Origin: Bin80 sp965208025
GTDB taxonomy: Bacteria; Bacteroidota; Rhodothermia; Rhodothermales; Bin80
Reading direction: 5' to 3'
Length of the DNA: 64,000 bases
Assembly (NCBI GenBank): GCA_965208025.1
Contig: OZ242302.1
Span: forward strand, 2,666,001-2,730,000
A program made the translations under genes and the position numbers. Under the pieces are notes generated by a model. It was not told where the DNA came from and did not search any database. It saw only the letters and a list, made by a program, of their open reading frames with translations. The first letter of the stretch is position 1. Each line of letters starts with the position of its first letter. Below, in pieces: positions 9,623 to 18,982 of the stretch.

Positions 9623-10904
9623 GGTTCTACCCCGAACCTTGTGGATAGAGGTCTAAGCCTCCACAGAAGAATAGAATCGCACTTCTGAATTTTTCAAACG
9701 TTCGGTATCCTCTCCCGACCGTTTTGATTTCTTGAATTTTGCCGTTAATGCGTTCTGCCTTGGCGTTGGATTGTGAGTGGGAAAGTGCATTACAGACGCC
9801 ATCAAAATGTCGCTGAAACCTTTCCCCCACCTTGGTGACTTCCCTGACGCCCATCTGCTCAACACTCTTTAGCCAGAGATCAAAATACCTCTTTGCTTCG
9901 GCGAAGGAACTACACTCAAAGATCCCTTTAAACTCTTCGCGTACCCGCCAGGCGTGACTGACTTCCAAGTTGGCTTCTTGAACGACTTTGAAGATCTCGT
10001 CTTGCTTGGCCGTACGGTTCTTTTCGTTCTTCAAAAGCACATAACGCGTCCCTTTCAACTCGGGATGGCTCTTCACTTCCCGTCTGCGCACCTGATTGAT
10101 TGCTTTGTTCAGATCCTGAATCAGATGAAACCGATCATGAATCAAGGTTGCGTTCGGAAAGACTCGTTCAACGGCGCGAATAAACGCCTTTAACATGTCC
10201 GTCGTCACCGTTACGACCTTCTCCTTCATTCCCTCAAACACACGCTCAAACAGCACTATAGCGCCTTCTTTGGTCTTTCCCTCCCCCACATCAAGGACAA
10301 TCCCCCGTGTGGAATCTGTTACCACGGTCCCATAGACATGCCCCCGTTTGAGTGCTTTCTCATCCACACCGATATGGGGGATCTCTCCCAGATCCCTACG
10401 TGCTAATCCGCGCTCTACACTACGATGCATGATCCGATTCAGTTGGTTAAATCCACACCGTAGAAGCTTGGCGGTGCTGGTTTGATTTTTGGTTGCTTTC
10501 AACAGATCAATCGCAGCGCGCTCAAAGGCATAGGTTACACGACTGGATGAATCTGCCCAAGGAAGCTTAATCGTCTTGATTCCCTTTGAAGACTTGACCC
10601 GAGGGATACGACAGTGGATATAACTCTTGGATTGACACCAGTCAATATGACGCCACGAACGCTCCTTGCGGTGGTCATACAACGTCCCAGATTCCCCCGT
10701 TTCTGGACAAACAAGATTCTCTCCCGAATGGCGAAGATATACATCAATCCGGTGAGACGTTGGATCCAAAGTGATTCGGTCAAGCTGCCACTCAGGAGTG
10801 AGATCCAGAGTGTAGCGCATAAATAAATCTATGAAATTTGACATGAAATTGAGTAGGTTTAGTTCGCCGAAATATACTCATTCCACACAAATTGTGGTAG
10901 AACC
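9623..10904 (-). mobile_element. ISL3-family insertion sequence, copy 1 (1282 bp)
   Basis: The ends are imperfect inverted repeats starting GGTTCTACC (9623) and closing GGTAGAACC (10904). The 8 bases on each side are identical, AACTTGTT at 9615-9622 and 10905-10912, which is the 8-bp target duplication typical of ISL3. A second copy of identical length, encoding an identical protein, lies at 28650-29931 in opposite orientation. Perfect duplications and identity of the copies imply recent transposition. Confidence 0.95.
9627..10844 (-). CDS. ISL3-family transposase
   Basis: 405-residue DDE transposase. An N-terminal zinc-ribbon/HTH region is followed by the catalytic core: first Asp in HIGVDEKALKRGH, second in LIHDRFHLIQDLNKA, and the Glu in SNAKAERINGKIQEIK. 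The C-terminal GGLDLYPQ is typical of this group. Its stop codon lies inside the terminal inverted repeat. It is identical in sequence to the copy at 28710-29927 and appears functional. Confidence 0.95.
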   Translation of the reverse strand: MSNFIDLFMRYTLDLTPEWQLDRITLDPTSHRIDVYLRHSGENLVCPETGESGTLYDHRKERSWRHIDWCQSKSYIHCRIPRVKSSKGIKTIKLPWADSSSRVTYAFERAAIDLLKATKNQTSTAKLLRCGFNQLNRIMHRSVERGLARRDLGEIPHIGVDEKALKRGHVYGTVVTDSTRGIVLDVGEGKTKEGAIVLFERVFEGMKEKVVTVTTDMLKAFIRAVERVFPNATLIHDRFHLIQDLNKAINQVRRREVKSHPELKGTRYVLLKNEKNRTAKQDEIFKVVQEANLEVSHAWRVREEFKGIFECSSFAEAKRYFDLWLKSVEQMGVREVTKVGERFQRHFDGVCNALSHSQSNAKAERINGKIQEIKTVGRGYRTFEKFRSAILFFCGGLDLYPQGSG

Positions 10905-10912
10905 AACTTGTT

Positions 10913-11281
10913 TACTGGCCAACTGACCTCAGGCGTAAAGATGGTGGGACTTTGACTTGGGTCCTCGTACGGAACGTGGGAGCCTGTCGGGATGATGCCA
11001 AGGGAGTGTGTCAAACGGACAATACCCGTAAGACACTGAGTACCAACGCATCCCACAGGGGCGGATCACCTCGTAGTAGCGAAGAAGCTTTTGTAATGAA
11101 AGTGGAGCGAAGGGGGGTGACCCATGCAGCGGGACGCGAGGGAGCAACCGCAAGGGAGGACTTCCTCGCAAAATGCAGAGCCGTTTATTCCAAACGGTTG
11201 TATGGGAGGAGCTGTGTGAACTGAGAGGCTTATGCACGGTTCTGGAAGAGCCGAGGGATGAAATTCCCTGGGCTACTTGAC
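10913..11281 (+). ncRNA. Group II intron RNA, ORF-less or truncated
   Basis: Bases 11209-11242 form a 34-nucleotide domain V: it starts GAGCTGTG, ends GCACGGTTC, carries the AGC catalytic triad at positions 2-4 and can fold into the expected hairpin. A domain VI-like stem (GAGGGATGAAATTCCCT region) follows, with a plausible 3' end near 11281. Upstream are domain I-IV-like segments, including the repeated stem pieces around 11000-11200. There is no intron-encoded reverse transcriptase. The 5' boundary is not defined; a GTGTG candidate sits at 11006, but conserved-looking sequence starts earlier. ISL3 copy 1 lies immediately upstream and may have cut the intron. Confidence 0.7.
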
Positions 11282-11326
11282 CGCCAGCCGAGTTGATCAC
11301 TGAGTTATCGGAGTCGCAAAATTAAC

Positions 11327-11473
11327 TCAGAAAATTTGGAAATCATGCGTGATGAGTTCAAGCCGGATAGTGTTGGCGGGGTCGGGATGCATGCGATAGA
11401 ACTTGTTGATCTCAGTCTGCGTGCTGAAATTCTCACTGGGAGGGAGTACATGCCTTTGTTCAAGACCAATTGA
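11327..11473 (-). pseudogene. C-terminal fragment of an unidentified protein
   Basis: Between two stops the minus strand reads protein-like sequence with TQTEINKFYRMHPDPANTI and then RLELITHDFQIF before the TGA at 11327. It has no start codon and probably is the tail of a gene removed by rearrangement. I do not recognise the family. The rest of 11286-11757 shows nothing else I can support. Confidence 0.35.
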
Positions 11474-11757
11474 TTACGATGAGCCAGTGTTCAATCCCCC
11501 CACCCACGCTATCAAAGCTACATATATAGCCACTAGGATAACGATTATCAGAATGATTCCGCATCCCTGCCCTAAACACCTCCAATTTCCCCGTGCAACT
11601 CCGGCCGAAATATCCTTTTTACTCATCGTTCCCAACCAGAATTTTGATCCTTAAGTTCCCGCAGCGTAGAAGAAGATTTTGAATCCTTCTCAACCTGAGT
11701 GTCTTGCGGAATAATTATTATGTTTGGCATGCCCAAGGTCTTAGCAGATATTTCTTT

Positions 11758-12847
11758 TTACACGAACCCTCGCTGTATAGGCAGGTTCCAATCATCGGCA
11801 TAGTTTTCCACGAGCCAGGTATGCGTGGATGGGATTGGGATGAAGTGCTCCCCATCCCGCTCATCAAGGATGCCCTTCCGCTGGATAAGTTTCATCAAAT
11901 CGTCTGCCTTATCCCGACCAAAATTTTCTCGCAGGGACGATTTCGACAAGATCAATATCAACAGGACATCCAATTGGCACCGCTTTGATTACTTCTGCCA
12001 GACAAGCACGATGCTTTTTGAGCAGTCCTCTGCTCTTCGTTGATAATAATCCTCCCTTGCCATCCCTCCCAGATCAAATACACGATCCAGAAGTGCAGGA
12101 GTCATGAATCCATTATTCTCCCGTAGCAGTTCTGCCGCTGCATTCCTATACGAAATAATATGTTTAGGCCATCCATGTGCCTTGCTGGCGATGGCATTCA
12201 TCCACTCGGACGGGTCTCCTTTTGCCCCTCCATCCCGAACGAGAACATCCTTAATCACTGCGCGCTCGGCTTCTTTTTCCAAAGGCGCAAGAGCTGTAAA
12301 ACACCTGTTCAACATTCTGGAAATCCCCAACTTTTCAAAGACATCCTCGGTGCCCCACAAGCCCGCGGCCAGTAGTAGTACAGGTTTTCCCATCTCTCCA
12401 TTGTGGATCGACTCAATCAAGTCACACGCGTCGTGAAACTTGTCAGATCGTAGCCCCTCCCTATCTGCCAATCGTTGTGTCTCGTCAAGAATGAGGAGCA
12501 GAGATTTCTTCCGTTCTTCGACGAAACCATGAAGGGGCTCCTCACGGCCAAGTTTAGATATGGATACGCCCCCCTTTAACAAGCTGTGTTAGAGAAATTT
12601 CTAACGATAATTCCTTGTATAACTGTGGGAGGCTCCAGAAACCAAGAGCCCGAAACATTTTTTGTTTATCCCAGAGAGCACCTGACTTGATTCTTGCGAT
12701 ATGCCATCCATCCGTTACGGCTTTGGATTTTTTGGCAAGTTCGTCAAATCTCTTTAAAACATCCTCCCGTCCATAAAAATACTTTGCTGGTTCTCGCTCA
12801 AACATTGCCGAGAGTTCATTTGGAGCGGAGGATTGAGATGTGGACAT
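11758..12847 (-). pseudogene. Decayed AAA-type ATPase with broken P-loop
   Basis: Three minus-strand frames make up one gene. The first (12554-12847) has the entry motif YFYGREDVLKRFDEL typical of AAA_16-like ATPases, but where GAPGxGKT should follow it reads IKSGALWDKQKMF, so the Walker A is lost. The second (11989-12582) has a Walker B-like LLLILDETQRLAD and the regulatory-looking ALAPLEKEAERAVIKDVL. The third (11758-11973) carries a winged-helix-like tail (LMKLIQRKGILDERDGEHFIPIPS). At least two frameshifts separate them. The ancestral protein was a stand-alone STAND/AAA ATPase; its role is unknown. Confidence 0.55.
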
Positions 12848-13413
12848 GGCTCATAAACCTGAATCAAATCAAGTATACTATGCGGATTCCGAATGTTTTC
12901 AATGGCTCGTATCAATGAAAAATCGCCAGACTTCAGTAGCTATCCATCCAGAAGAGTCGTACTCGTTGAACTCAATCCAATTCTCGGGCTCGGGTCTGCA
13001 TAAAATAAAGTAGCGAGCGGGTTCGAACACTGACATCTTGCAAAGGAATATGTTTCTCTTCTAGACTACCTGTACAGACAGGTATGGTGACATGAGTAGA
13101 AAGCCAACGTTGAAGTTGACAATAGAAAAACTTGAGCGAAATAGAGTTTCCTTCCCCATCTGAATCTTCTTCGTTACTGGATCTGGTGGCAACGGATAGA
13201 GCATGAACATGGAAACAACGCATTCCCCTTTCGGGGAGAGAAAATCTGTATTTGCTCCACTTGGTTGATTCATGTACTCGCTTCGGTTCATTGCGTATAT
13301 GCGCTCATTCGCGTGTAACACTGCAAGAACATGTAGATTGTAACTTTGGCTCGGTTTTTGCCGTATTCTGAACAGAGGGTTAAATCTCCATTACCAACAA
13401 CGAAAATTTAAAG
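12848..13413. other. Gene-free stretch
   Basis: Two overlapping minus-strand frames (12972-13223 and 13061-13321) have atypical composition and no family resemblance, so I do not call them genes. The last 60 bases probably hold the promoter of the small plus-strand gene at 13414. Confidence 0.4.
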
Positions 13414-13635
13414 ATGAAACAGTCAAATCCACTGGGACGGTTGTTTGCTCGTTACCTTGCTGGTCAAATTGAGGAGTCCGTCTGGAAGCGCTTCATGTCT
13501 GCTCTGGAAACGTTTGAATCCAATCCCTCCGAGCGGTCCGCGTTCATTGCTTTTTTTCACGATATTCTCAGCGGAACAGGGGAACGCACCACCCCACAAC
13601 TCAATCGCTTACTTGCCGAAGCGGTGAAAGCGTAA
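13414..13635 (+). CDS. Small conserved-looking hypothetical protein (73 aa)
   Basis: Starts MKQSNPLGRLFARYLAG and ends NRLLAEAVKA. It is predicted helical and soluble, with no signal peptide or cysteine motif. It lies 156 bp before hisE on the same strand. Composition and a clean frame next to housekeeping genes support a real gene, but I do not recognise the family. Confidence 0.5.
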   Translation: MKQSNPLGRLFARYLAGQIEESVWKRFMSALETFESNPSERSAFIAFFHDILSGTGERTTPQLNRLLAEAVKA

Positions 13636-13791
13636 TCTGAGCAGAATTTAATCGTATTGAATTCTGTATCAGGGTAGGCCAGTGTCCTCCAGTTGGCCAT
13701 TCCTTATTTTTGCGTAGTTTTCCTTAGTTTTGTATTGATCAGTATTTGAGCACAGTGAATGACCGCGTGCATGTGCTGAATTGTTCCAAGT

Positions 13792-14058
13792 ATGATGAAG
13801 CGGTTTGAAGATCTTTTTTTGGAGTTGCAAGATAAGGTGAATCGTCAGGATCCAACTTCTGGTACCGTTCATGCGGTTCATGCAGGTCCCCATGAGATCG
13901 GTAAAAAAATCTTGGAAGAAGCGGGTGAAGTATGGATGGCTGCCAACCATGAATCCCCCGACCGAACGGCAGAAGAAATCTCGCAACTGATCTATCATCT
14001 CCAAGTCATGATGCTCGCATGTAATCTGACACTGGAAGATGTGTATCGCCATCTTTGA
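13792..14058 (+). CDS. hisE: Phosphoribosyl-ATP pyrophosphatase
   Basis: 88 residues, second step of histidine biosynthesis: hydrolysis of phosphoribosyl-ATP to phosphoribosyl-AMP and pyrophosphate. It is an all-alpha MazG/HisE fold. The diagnostic Mg-binding signature is visible as IGKKILEEAGEVWMAA, followed by AEEISQLIYHLQVMM. It is a stand-alone HisE without a fused HisI domain. Immediately followed (13-bp gap) by hisG, so the first two enzymes of the pathway are cotranscribed. The ATG at 13792 is followed at once by a second ATG, so either may be used. Confidence 0.93.
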   Translation: MMKRFEDLFLELQDKVNRQDPTSGTVHAVHAGPHEIGKKILEEAGEVWMAANHESPDRTAEEISQLIYHLQVMMLACNLTLEDVYRHL

Positions 14059-14071
14059 TCACATTGCTTAA

Positions 14072-14920
14072 ATGTTGCAGATCGCACTTCCCAACAAGGG
14101 GGCGCTGGCATCTGATGCGGTTGAACTGATTGATGCAGCGGGGTACAGATGTAAGCGGTCAGGACGTGAATTGCGGGTTCTTGATACCGACAACAAAGTC
14201 TTGTTTTACTACCTCCGTCCCAGAGATATAGCAACCTATGTCAGTAACGGGGTCCTTGATATGGGGATCATCGGGAGGGATTTTCTGATGGAGCAGCGTG
14301 CTGACCTGGAAGAGATTCTATCGCTTGGATTTGGTGCCGCGAGGCTCTGTTATGCTGGGCCAAGGGGCCGCTCAGTAGACTTAGAAGAATCTGATAGATT
14401 GCGAATTGCTACATCATTCACTCATCTGGTGTCGGCTGATTTGAGTCAGAGGAACATTGAGGCAGAGATCGTTCCGCTTGACGGAGCTGTTGAAGTGTCT
14501 ATTCAATTGGGGGTTGCAGATATCATTGCGGACTTGGTGCAAACCGGGCGCACCCTTGAAGATGCAGGACTTTCCATTATTGGCGATCCGATTCTGGAGA
14601 CGGAGGCGGTTCTGGCCGGCCGCTCCAAACGCGTGAATACGGAGACTGATGTGGGTCTATTTGTTCGGCGCATTCAGGGTATACTACTTGCCAGAACGTA
14701 TGTGATGATTGAATATGGCTGTCCGCGGGCATCACTTGAACAGGTTTCAAAAATTACTCCCGGGATTGAATCTCCGACTATTTCTCCACTAAGTAAGCTG
14801 GATTGGATTGCTGTGAAAGCACTGGCAAAGCGTGAAGAAACGAACAAGATCATGGATGATCTGGAAAAAGTCGGTGCGACGGGGATTGTAATCACCGATA
14901 TCCGTACCTGTAGAATATAG
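14072..14920 (+). CDS. hisG: ATP phosphoribosyltransferase, long form
   Basis: 282 residues, first and feedback-regulated step of histidine synthesis: ATP + PRPP to phosphoribosyl-ATP. N-terminal LPNKGAL, the NGVLDMGIIGRDF segment and the PRPP-binding loop ADLVQTGRTL are all present. The length, and a C-terminal domain with SPTISPLSKLDWIAVKA and IVITDIRTCRI, identify the long form with an ACT-like histidine-sensing domain. That form does not need HisZ. It follows hisE closely and is 4 bp from the next gene. Confidence 0.95.
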   Translation: MLQIALPNKGALASDAVELIDAAGYRCKRSGRELRVLDTDNKVLFYYLRPRDIATYVSNGVLDMGIIGRDFLMEQRADLEEILSLGFGAARLCYAGPRGRSVDLEESDRLRIATSFTHLVSADLSQRNIEAEIVPLDGAVEVSIQLGVADIIADLVQTGRTLEDAGLSIIGDPILETEAVLAGRSKRVNTETDVGLFVRRIQGILLARTYVMIEYGCPRASLEQVSKITPGIESPTISPLSKLDWIAVKALAKREETNKIMDDLEKVGATGIVITDIRTCRI

Positions 14921-14924
14921 TATT

Positions 14925-15809
14925 GTGGTCTCCATTCATTACAGGTTGGTGGTGCTGGCCATGATTTGCGGGACATTCATCTCGTGCACTCAGCCAATGA
15001 CCTTGGAAAATAAAGTGGAAGCGGTCATCGGGAACTACCCTGAGGCCATCGTTGCGGTTGCGGTTCGAGATGAGAGCACAAAAACTAGCCTGGATCTACT
15101 GCCTGATCGTTCGTTCCATGCAGCCAGTACGATGAAGGTGCCGGTACAGATTGAAGCATGGCGACGCATTCAGGCGGGAACCCTAACACTGGATTCCACT
15201 CTTCTGGTTCAAAACTCTTTCCGATCCATTGTGGACGGAAGTCCCTACAGTATTGAGGATGATTCTGATGATGCGATTTATGAGCGTCTGGGCCAGTACA
15301 TGACGATTTCTGAACTGGTCTATCAAATGATCACGGTGTCATCAAATCTGGCGACAAATTTATTGATTGATCTTTTAGGCGCAGAGTCAATTCAGCGTAC
15401 GGTGGATTCACTCGGAGCCTCCGACATGCGGGTTCTTCGTGGAGTTGAGGATTTGAAAGCCTTTGATCTTGGCCTAAACAATTTGACCACCTCCAGTGCT
15501 CTGGCATCTCTCATGGAAGCCATCCGTCAGGGGAGGGCCGTGGATCCAATTTCAGACCGTCACATGGTTGATGTATTGCTGGATCAGGAGTTTAATGAAA
15601 TGATCCCCGCCGGACTTCCCTCCGATGTATCCATAGCTCACAAGACAGGCCAAATTACAGGGATTCATCACGATGCAGCGATCATTTATCCTCCTGATTC
15701 CCCGTCTTATGTATTGATCATCCTGATTGAGGGGATAGAGGATGAGGATGAATCAGCTGCTCTGGGAGCAGAGATTGCGCGTACCGTTCACGATGCGTTA
15801 CGGAATTGA
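14925..15809 (+). CDS. Class A beta-lactamase-like serine hydrolase, probable lipoprotein
   Basis: 294 residues with the serine-hydrolase fold of class A beta-lactamases (Beta-lactamase2 family). The active-site SxxK appears as STMK, the second motif as SSN (usually SDN), and the third as KTG in AHKTGQITG. At the position of the deacylating Glu166 (ExxLN) I read FDLGLN, i.e. Asp instead of Glu. The N-terminus LVVLAMICGTFISC could be a lipobox. The start is a GTG 4 bp after hisG, suggesting read-through from the his genes. It may be a lactamase or a peptidoglycan/ester hydrolase; the Asp makes strong beta-lactamase activity uncertain. Confidence 0.8.
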   Translation: MVSIHYRLVVLAMICGTFISCTQPMTLENKVEAVIGNYPEAIVAVAVRDESTKTSLDLLPDRSFHAASTMKVPVQIEAWRRIQAGTLTLDSTLLVQNSFRSIVDGSPYSIEDDSDDAIYERLGQYMTISELVYQMITVSSNLATNLLIDLLGAESIQRTVDSLGASDMRVLRGVEDLKAFDLGLNNLTTSSALASLMEAIRQGRAVDPISDRHMVDVLLDQEFNEMIPAGLPSDVSIAHKTGQITGIHHDAAIIYPPDSPSYVLIILIEGIEDEDESAALGAEIARTVHDALRN

Positions 15810-15947
15810 AACAGAGCGCTGAATTTGCCAATGTTTTTTCGTGGCGAGTATCAATTTCCTCGCATGATGAATCCGGTATCTTCCAGTCGCATTACCGAAC
15901 ATCAGTGGGTTCGGATCACCAAACAGCCCCGGGGAACTCAATCGGAT

Positions 15948-18188
15948 TTAGATTGAATAGGAAATGGTCAGGTATAGATCACGACCTGGATTGGGAAGAT
16001 TCCCATAGCTCAGATGCTTGTGGTAGTACACATCAAAGAGGTTGTTCATCCCTGCTTTGAGTTCCATGTCTGGGTTGAGGCTTACCCCTCCGCGGAGATT
16101 TACGATGAAGTAGCCATCTGTTCCATCCTCGTTCGCCAAGATTCGGGCGACTCGGTTCTGTGGCATGGCCATACGAACTTCCACTTCGCTCCACCATCCA
16201 TCCTGCATCGTGCGTAGGCTAGACCAACCCGTGAGTGGTGGGATGAGGTACATGGGTTCATCCAGTTCAAGATTTTGCCCATACGTATACGATGCGGTTG
16301 CTGTCAATTCCAGCCACGTTCTAAAATTGAATACCCCACTGACCTCTCCACCAAAGAGTAGCGCGCCAGACGAGTTCTGATAGGTCCTAAACCTCAAGGC
16401 CTCATGACCAAGAAACTGATCATCGTTTCGCCCAACGATATAATTTCGAATATAATTGCCGAATAGGGTGCCACGGAGGATCAGGTTTGACGTCCAACGT
16501 TCAAACCCAAGTTCCGCTTGGGTGCTTCTTTCTGGTTTCAGGTTGGGATTCCCGGTATAGAAATATCCGTCGACATAGTTGTAGACGTAGTGGCCATAGT
16601 TTTCTATATGAGTGGGAAGCCGGCCAACATTGGCCAGAGAAACTCGCAACAGGTTTTCGGAACCCAACACCCGGGTTAAACCGAAGCTTGCTCCGAATAG
16701 AGTATAAGATTGGGATAGATCAACGTCACCCGAGTGCCCCCTAAGCACTGCAATTGCATCTTTCTGCCTTACATCCCGAGGGGAATGATCGAACCGAAGC
16801 CCCATACGTGCGGTCAGTCCTCTGCCAAGAAGAGTAGTTAGATCAAGGGCTACGGCTCCATGATGCACTCGGACATCACCCAGATTCAGGAGATACATAT
16901 CCGGGATATGATCAAAGATGCTGAACATCCACATGTCCCCGAAACTCATTGTTTGATAGGCATCAAGTGTGAGCTCCATGTGGTGTCTTCCATGAGCCAT
17001 TTCCAATGTGCTTAGGCCTCCAGTAGTTCTGGTTTTTCCGAACATGGGCATATTCATTGCACGCATGACTGTACGTTCTTGAACATCACGCTCAAAATCA
17101 CTCATCCAGTGATCCACACGGTTGGTGTACGCTCTGGTTTCCCATTTTGAGATGAATTTTAGTTTGGGCTTCCACATGTGGGAGAGACTGTAGATCTTCG
17201 CTTTTGCGAGCGTAGCATCCATCAACAGTACAGGGTATCCAACATCCCAAGCATTGTCTTCCAGAAGAGAGGCTGTGAACTCATGCGAAGCATCTATCCG
17301 TTGGGTCACGGAAAGCTTATAGTTATTCTTTTTGAATCCAGAGCCAGAGATCAATGCTCCCCCTCCCGCACTGAAGCTGTCGGCTTCTTTGTAGGAAAAG
17401 CTACCTCGGAAACTGGTGTTTTGACGGGAAATACCGCCCGAAATGCGTCCTTGACGTAGCTTTGCCGCGGAACTGTAGTTCAATTCAGCATCGGCATAGA
17501 ATGGTTGATCAAAACGTGGGCGCTGTGTCACAAGGTTAATGGTGCCTCCAATCTGCGAAGCCTGGCTCAGATCAAAGCCCCCTTTGGATAGCTCGATCTT
17601 CTCCAAATTTTCCACTTCCACATAGGAAGTGGATGGATCCATTTTGTCTATGCATGCTCCGACAACTTTCATACCGTCTATGATCAGTCCAATCTGTCCT
17701 CCGCTCAGTCCGCGGATCGCAGGCTCCCAGGCAAAGTTGGCACGCTGCACAAAATCAGCACCCGGCACGCGATCAAGTAAATCCTCGGTTGCTTCCAGGT
17801 GATGAGAGGCAACGGCGGGGTCATTAATTCGAGGTGCAGTACTTTGGACGATCACTTCATCTACGGCAATCACGGCGGGAACGAGCGCAATGGACAAATG
17901 ACCATGGGAGTGAGATTCAGTGGAGACGGGGATCTCAATGGCTGCATAACCGACATATGAGATACGTAACGCATGATCCCCCTTGGGCAAGTTTAATTCA
18001 AAATGACCGTTTTGGTCGGTTGTTATACCAAGGTTGGTATGCAGAACCGTGATTGAAGCAAACTCAATCCCTTGAAGAGTCAGCGCATCCATCACATATC
18101 CATGGATCATATCCTGTGCATGCAGTGGCACAGTCCAAAGCATGAGGGAAGCGAACACAAAGAACCAACGCTTGAATATCTTCATCAT
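15948..18188 (-). CDS. TonB-dependent outer-membrane receptor, OprC/NosA-like (copper)
   Basis: 746 residues. Signal peptide ending LHAQ, then a carboxypeptidase-regulatory-like domain (IHGYVMDALTLQGIEFASI, about residues 28-105), a plug (about 120-220) and a 22-strand type barrel ending LYLTISYSI. The plug contains GACIDKMDPSTSY, a CxxxM motif. A later extracellular segment contains GRHHMEL, an HxM motif. The CxxxM/HxM combination is the copper-binding signature of Pseudomonas OprC. Last gene of a four-gene operon with MbnP- and MbnH-like genes, so import of copper or a copper complex is the likely role (family knowledge plus context). It overlaps the upstream stop by 1 base. Confidence 0.85.
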   Translation of the reverse strand: MMKIFKRWFFVFASLMLWTVPLHAQDMIHGYVMDALTLQGIEFASITVLHTNLGITTDQNGHFELNLPKGDHALRISYVGYAAIEIPVSTESHSHGHLSIALVPAVIAVDEVIVQSTAPRINDPAVASHHLEATEDLLDRVPGADFVQRANFAWEPAIRGLSGGQIGLIIDGMKVVGACIDKMDPSTSYVEVENLEKIELSKGGFDLSQASQIGGTINLVTQRPRFDQPFYADAELNYSSAAKLRQGRISGGISRQNTSFRGSFSYKEADSFSAGGGALISGSGFKKNNYKLSVTQRIDASHEFTASLLEDNAWDVGYPVLLMDATLAKAKIYSLSHMWKPKLKFISKWETRAYTNRVDHWMSDFERDVQERTVMRAMNMPMFGKTRTTGGLSTLEMAHGRHHMELTLDAYQTMSFGDMWMFSIFDHIPDMYLLNLGDVRVHHGAVALDLTTLLGRGLTARMGLRFDHSPRDVRQKDAIAVLRGHSGDVDLSQSYTLFGASFGLTRVLGSENLLRVSLANVGRLPTHIENYGHYVYNYVDGYFYTGNPNLKPERSTQAELGFERWTSNLILRGTLFGNYIRNYIVGRNDDQFLGHEALRFRTYQNSSGALLFGGEVSGVFNFRTWLELTATASYTYGQNLELDEPMYLIPPLTGWSSLRTMQDGWWSEVEVRMAMPQNRVARILANEDGTDGYFIVNLRGGVSLNPDMELKAGMNNLFDVYYHKHLSYGNLPNPGRDLYLTISYSI

Positions 18189-18982
18189 CAGTGAACTGTA
18201 AATCCATTGAAGGTTACGGTATCCTGTGCCCCATCCGAGTGCTCAATGAACAGCGTCATGTCCCACCCTCCAGACATGATAAAATTCACCGATCCTTTGT
18301 AGCGTCCGTCCTGAACATGTACAGGGGCTTCAAACGGAGTACTATGCCCTTGACCAGCCCCCATATTCATCCATGGGTAAAGGTCAATTGTCGCATCTTC
18401 CAAAGGCTGGAAGCGATGATCAGCAAAATAGTGGAGTGCAAATTCAATTTCATGAAGCCCGGTTACCAGACGAGCCGGTTGTATCCATGAGACATAGTAT
18501 TCGTCAGTGTATTGAACCCAGATGGAGGGCTGTATGCGAACGGGTACAATTGCCGAACCTGACTTTCCTCCTACAGAGTAAGTCACTTCAAGTTGCCATT
18601 CTCCCTCTTCGCCATTTGGGGGGATAAAGGTTGGTGTACCTTCAAAGTGACCTGCCTTATCCATGGGAAGTAGACTGACCGCACCCAGAGGGGAGAGGAT
18701 CATGTGTGTCTCCGAGATCCATCTCGGTAAAAAAGAAAAGCGGCCGGTTGAGAGCGGAGTTCCATTCATAGAAGCTTCCAACCATACCCTACTGGTGCCT
18801 ACATGGAGCGAATCGGGAGCGGTCAAAGTGATTGTTAAGTTTCCATCCCGAATGACAGCAAGTTCCAGCACAGTGTCTTCCAGATTCGTATCCTCTGGAT
18901 GCTCACGAAAAAAATCGGTTTCTGTGATGTTTGGTGCACATCCTACAAACAGGAATATCCATAAGACAAAGATTCTCATCAT
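18188..18982 (-). CDS. Lipoprotein with YtkA/FixH-like domains
   Basis: 264 residues with lipoprotein signal LWIFLFVGC. Two Ig-like modules of the YtkA kind. The second shows LYPWMNMGAGQGHSTPF, then GRYKGSVNFIMSGGWDMTLFI, the usual PWMxM...GH...G.Y.g.v.f.M.G.W pattern seen in copper-associated proteins. It overlaps the MbnH-like gene by 4 bases and the receptor by 1, so translation is coupled. Likely a periplasmic or outer-membrane accessory of copper handling. Confidence 0.75.
   Translation of the reverse strand: MMRIFVLWIFLFVGCAPNITETDFFREHPEDTNLEDTVLELAVIRDGNLTITLTAPDSLHVGTSRVWLEASMNGTPLSTGRFSFLPRWISETHMILSPLGAVSLLPMDKAGHFEGTPTFIPPNGEEGEWQLEVTYSVGGKSGSAIVPVRIQPSIWVQYTDEYYVSWIQPARLVTGLHEIEFALHYFADHRFQPLEDATIDLYPWMNMGAGQGHSTPFEAPVHVQDGRYKGSVNFIMSGGWDMTLFIEHSDGAQDTVTFNGFTVH

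Noticed and set aside
12972..13321. Two overlapping minus-strand frames upstream of the hisE region
   Set aside because: Unnatural composition, mutual overlap in different frames and no family resemblance.
14925..15809. Calling the serine hydrolase an antibiotic-resistance beta-lactamase
   Set aside because: Class A motifs are partly altered (SSN for SDN, Asp at the Glu166 position), so a resistance function is not supported by sequence alone.
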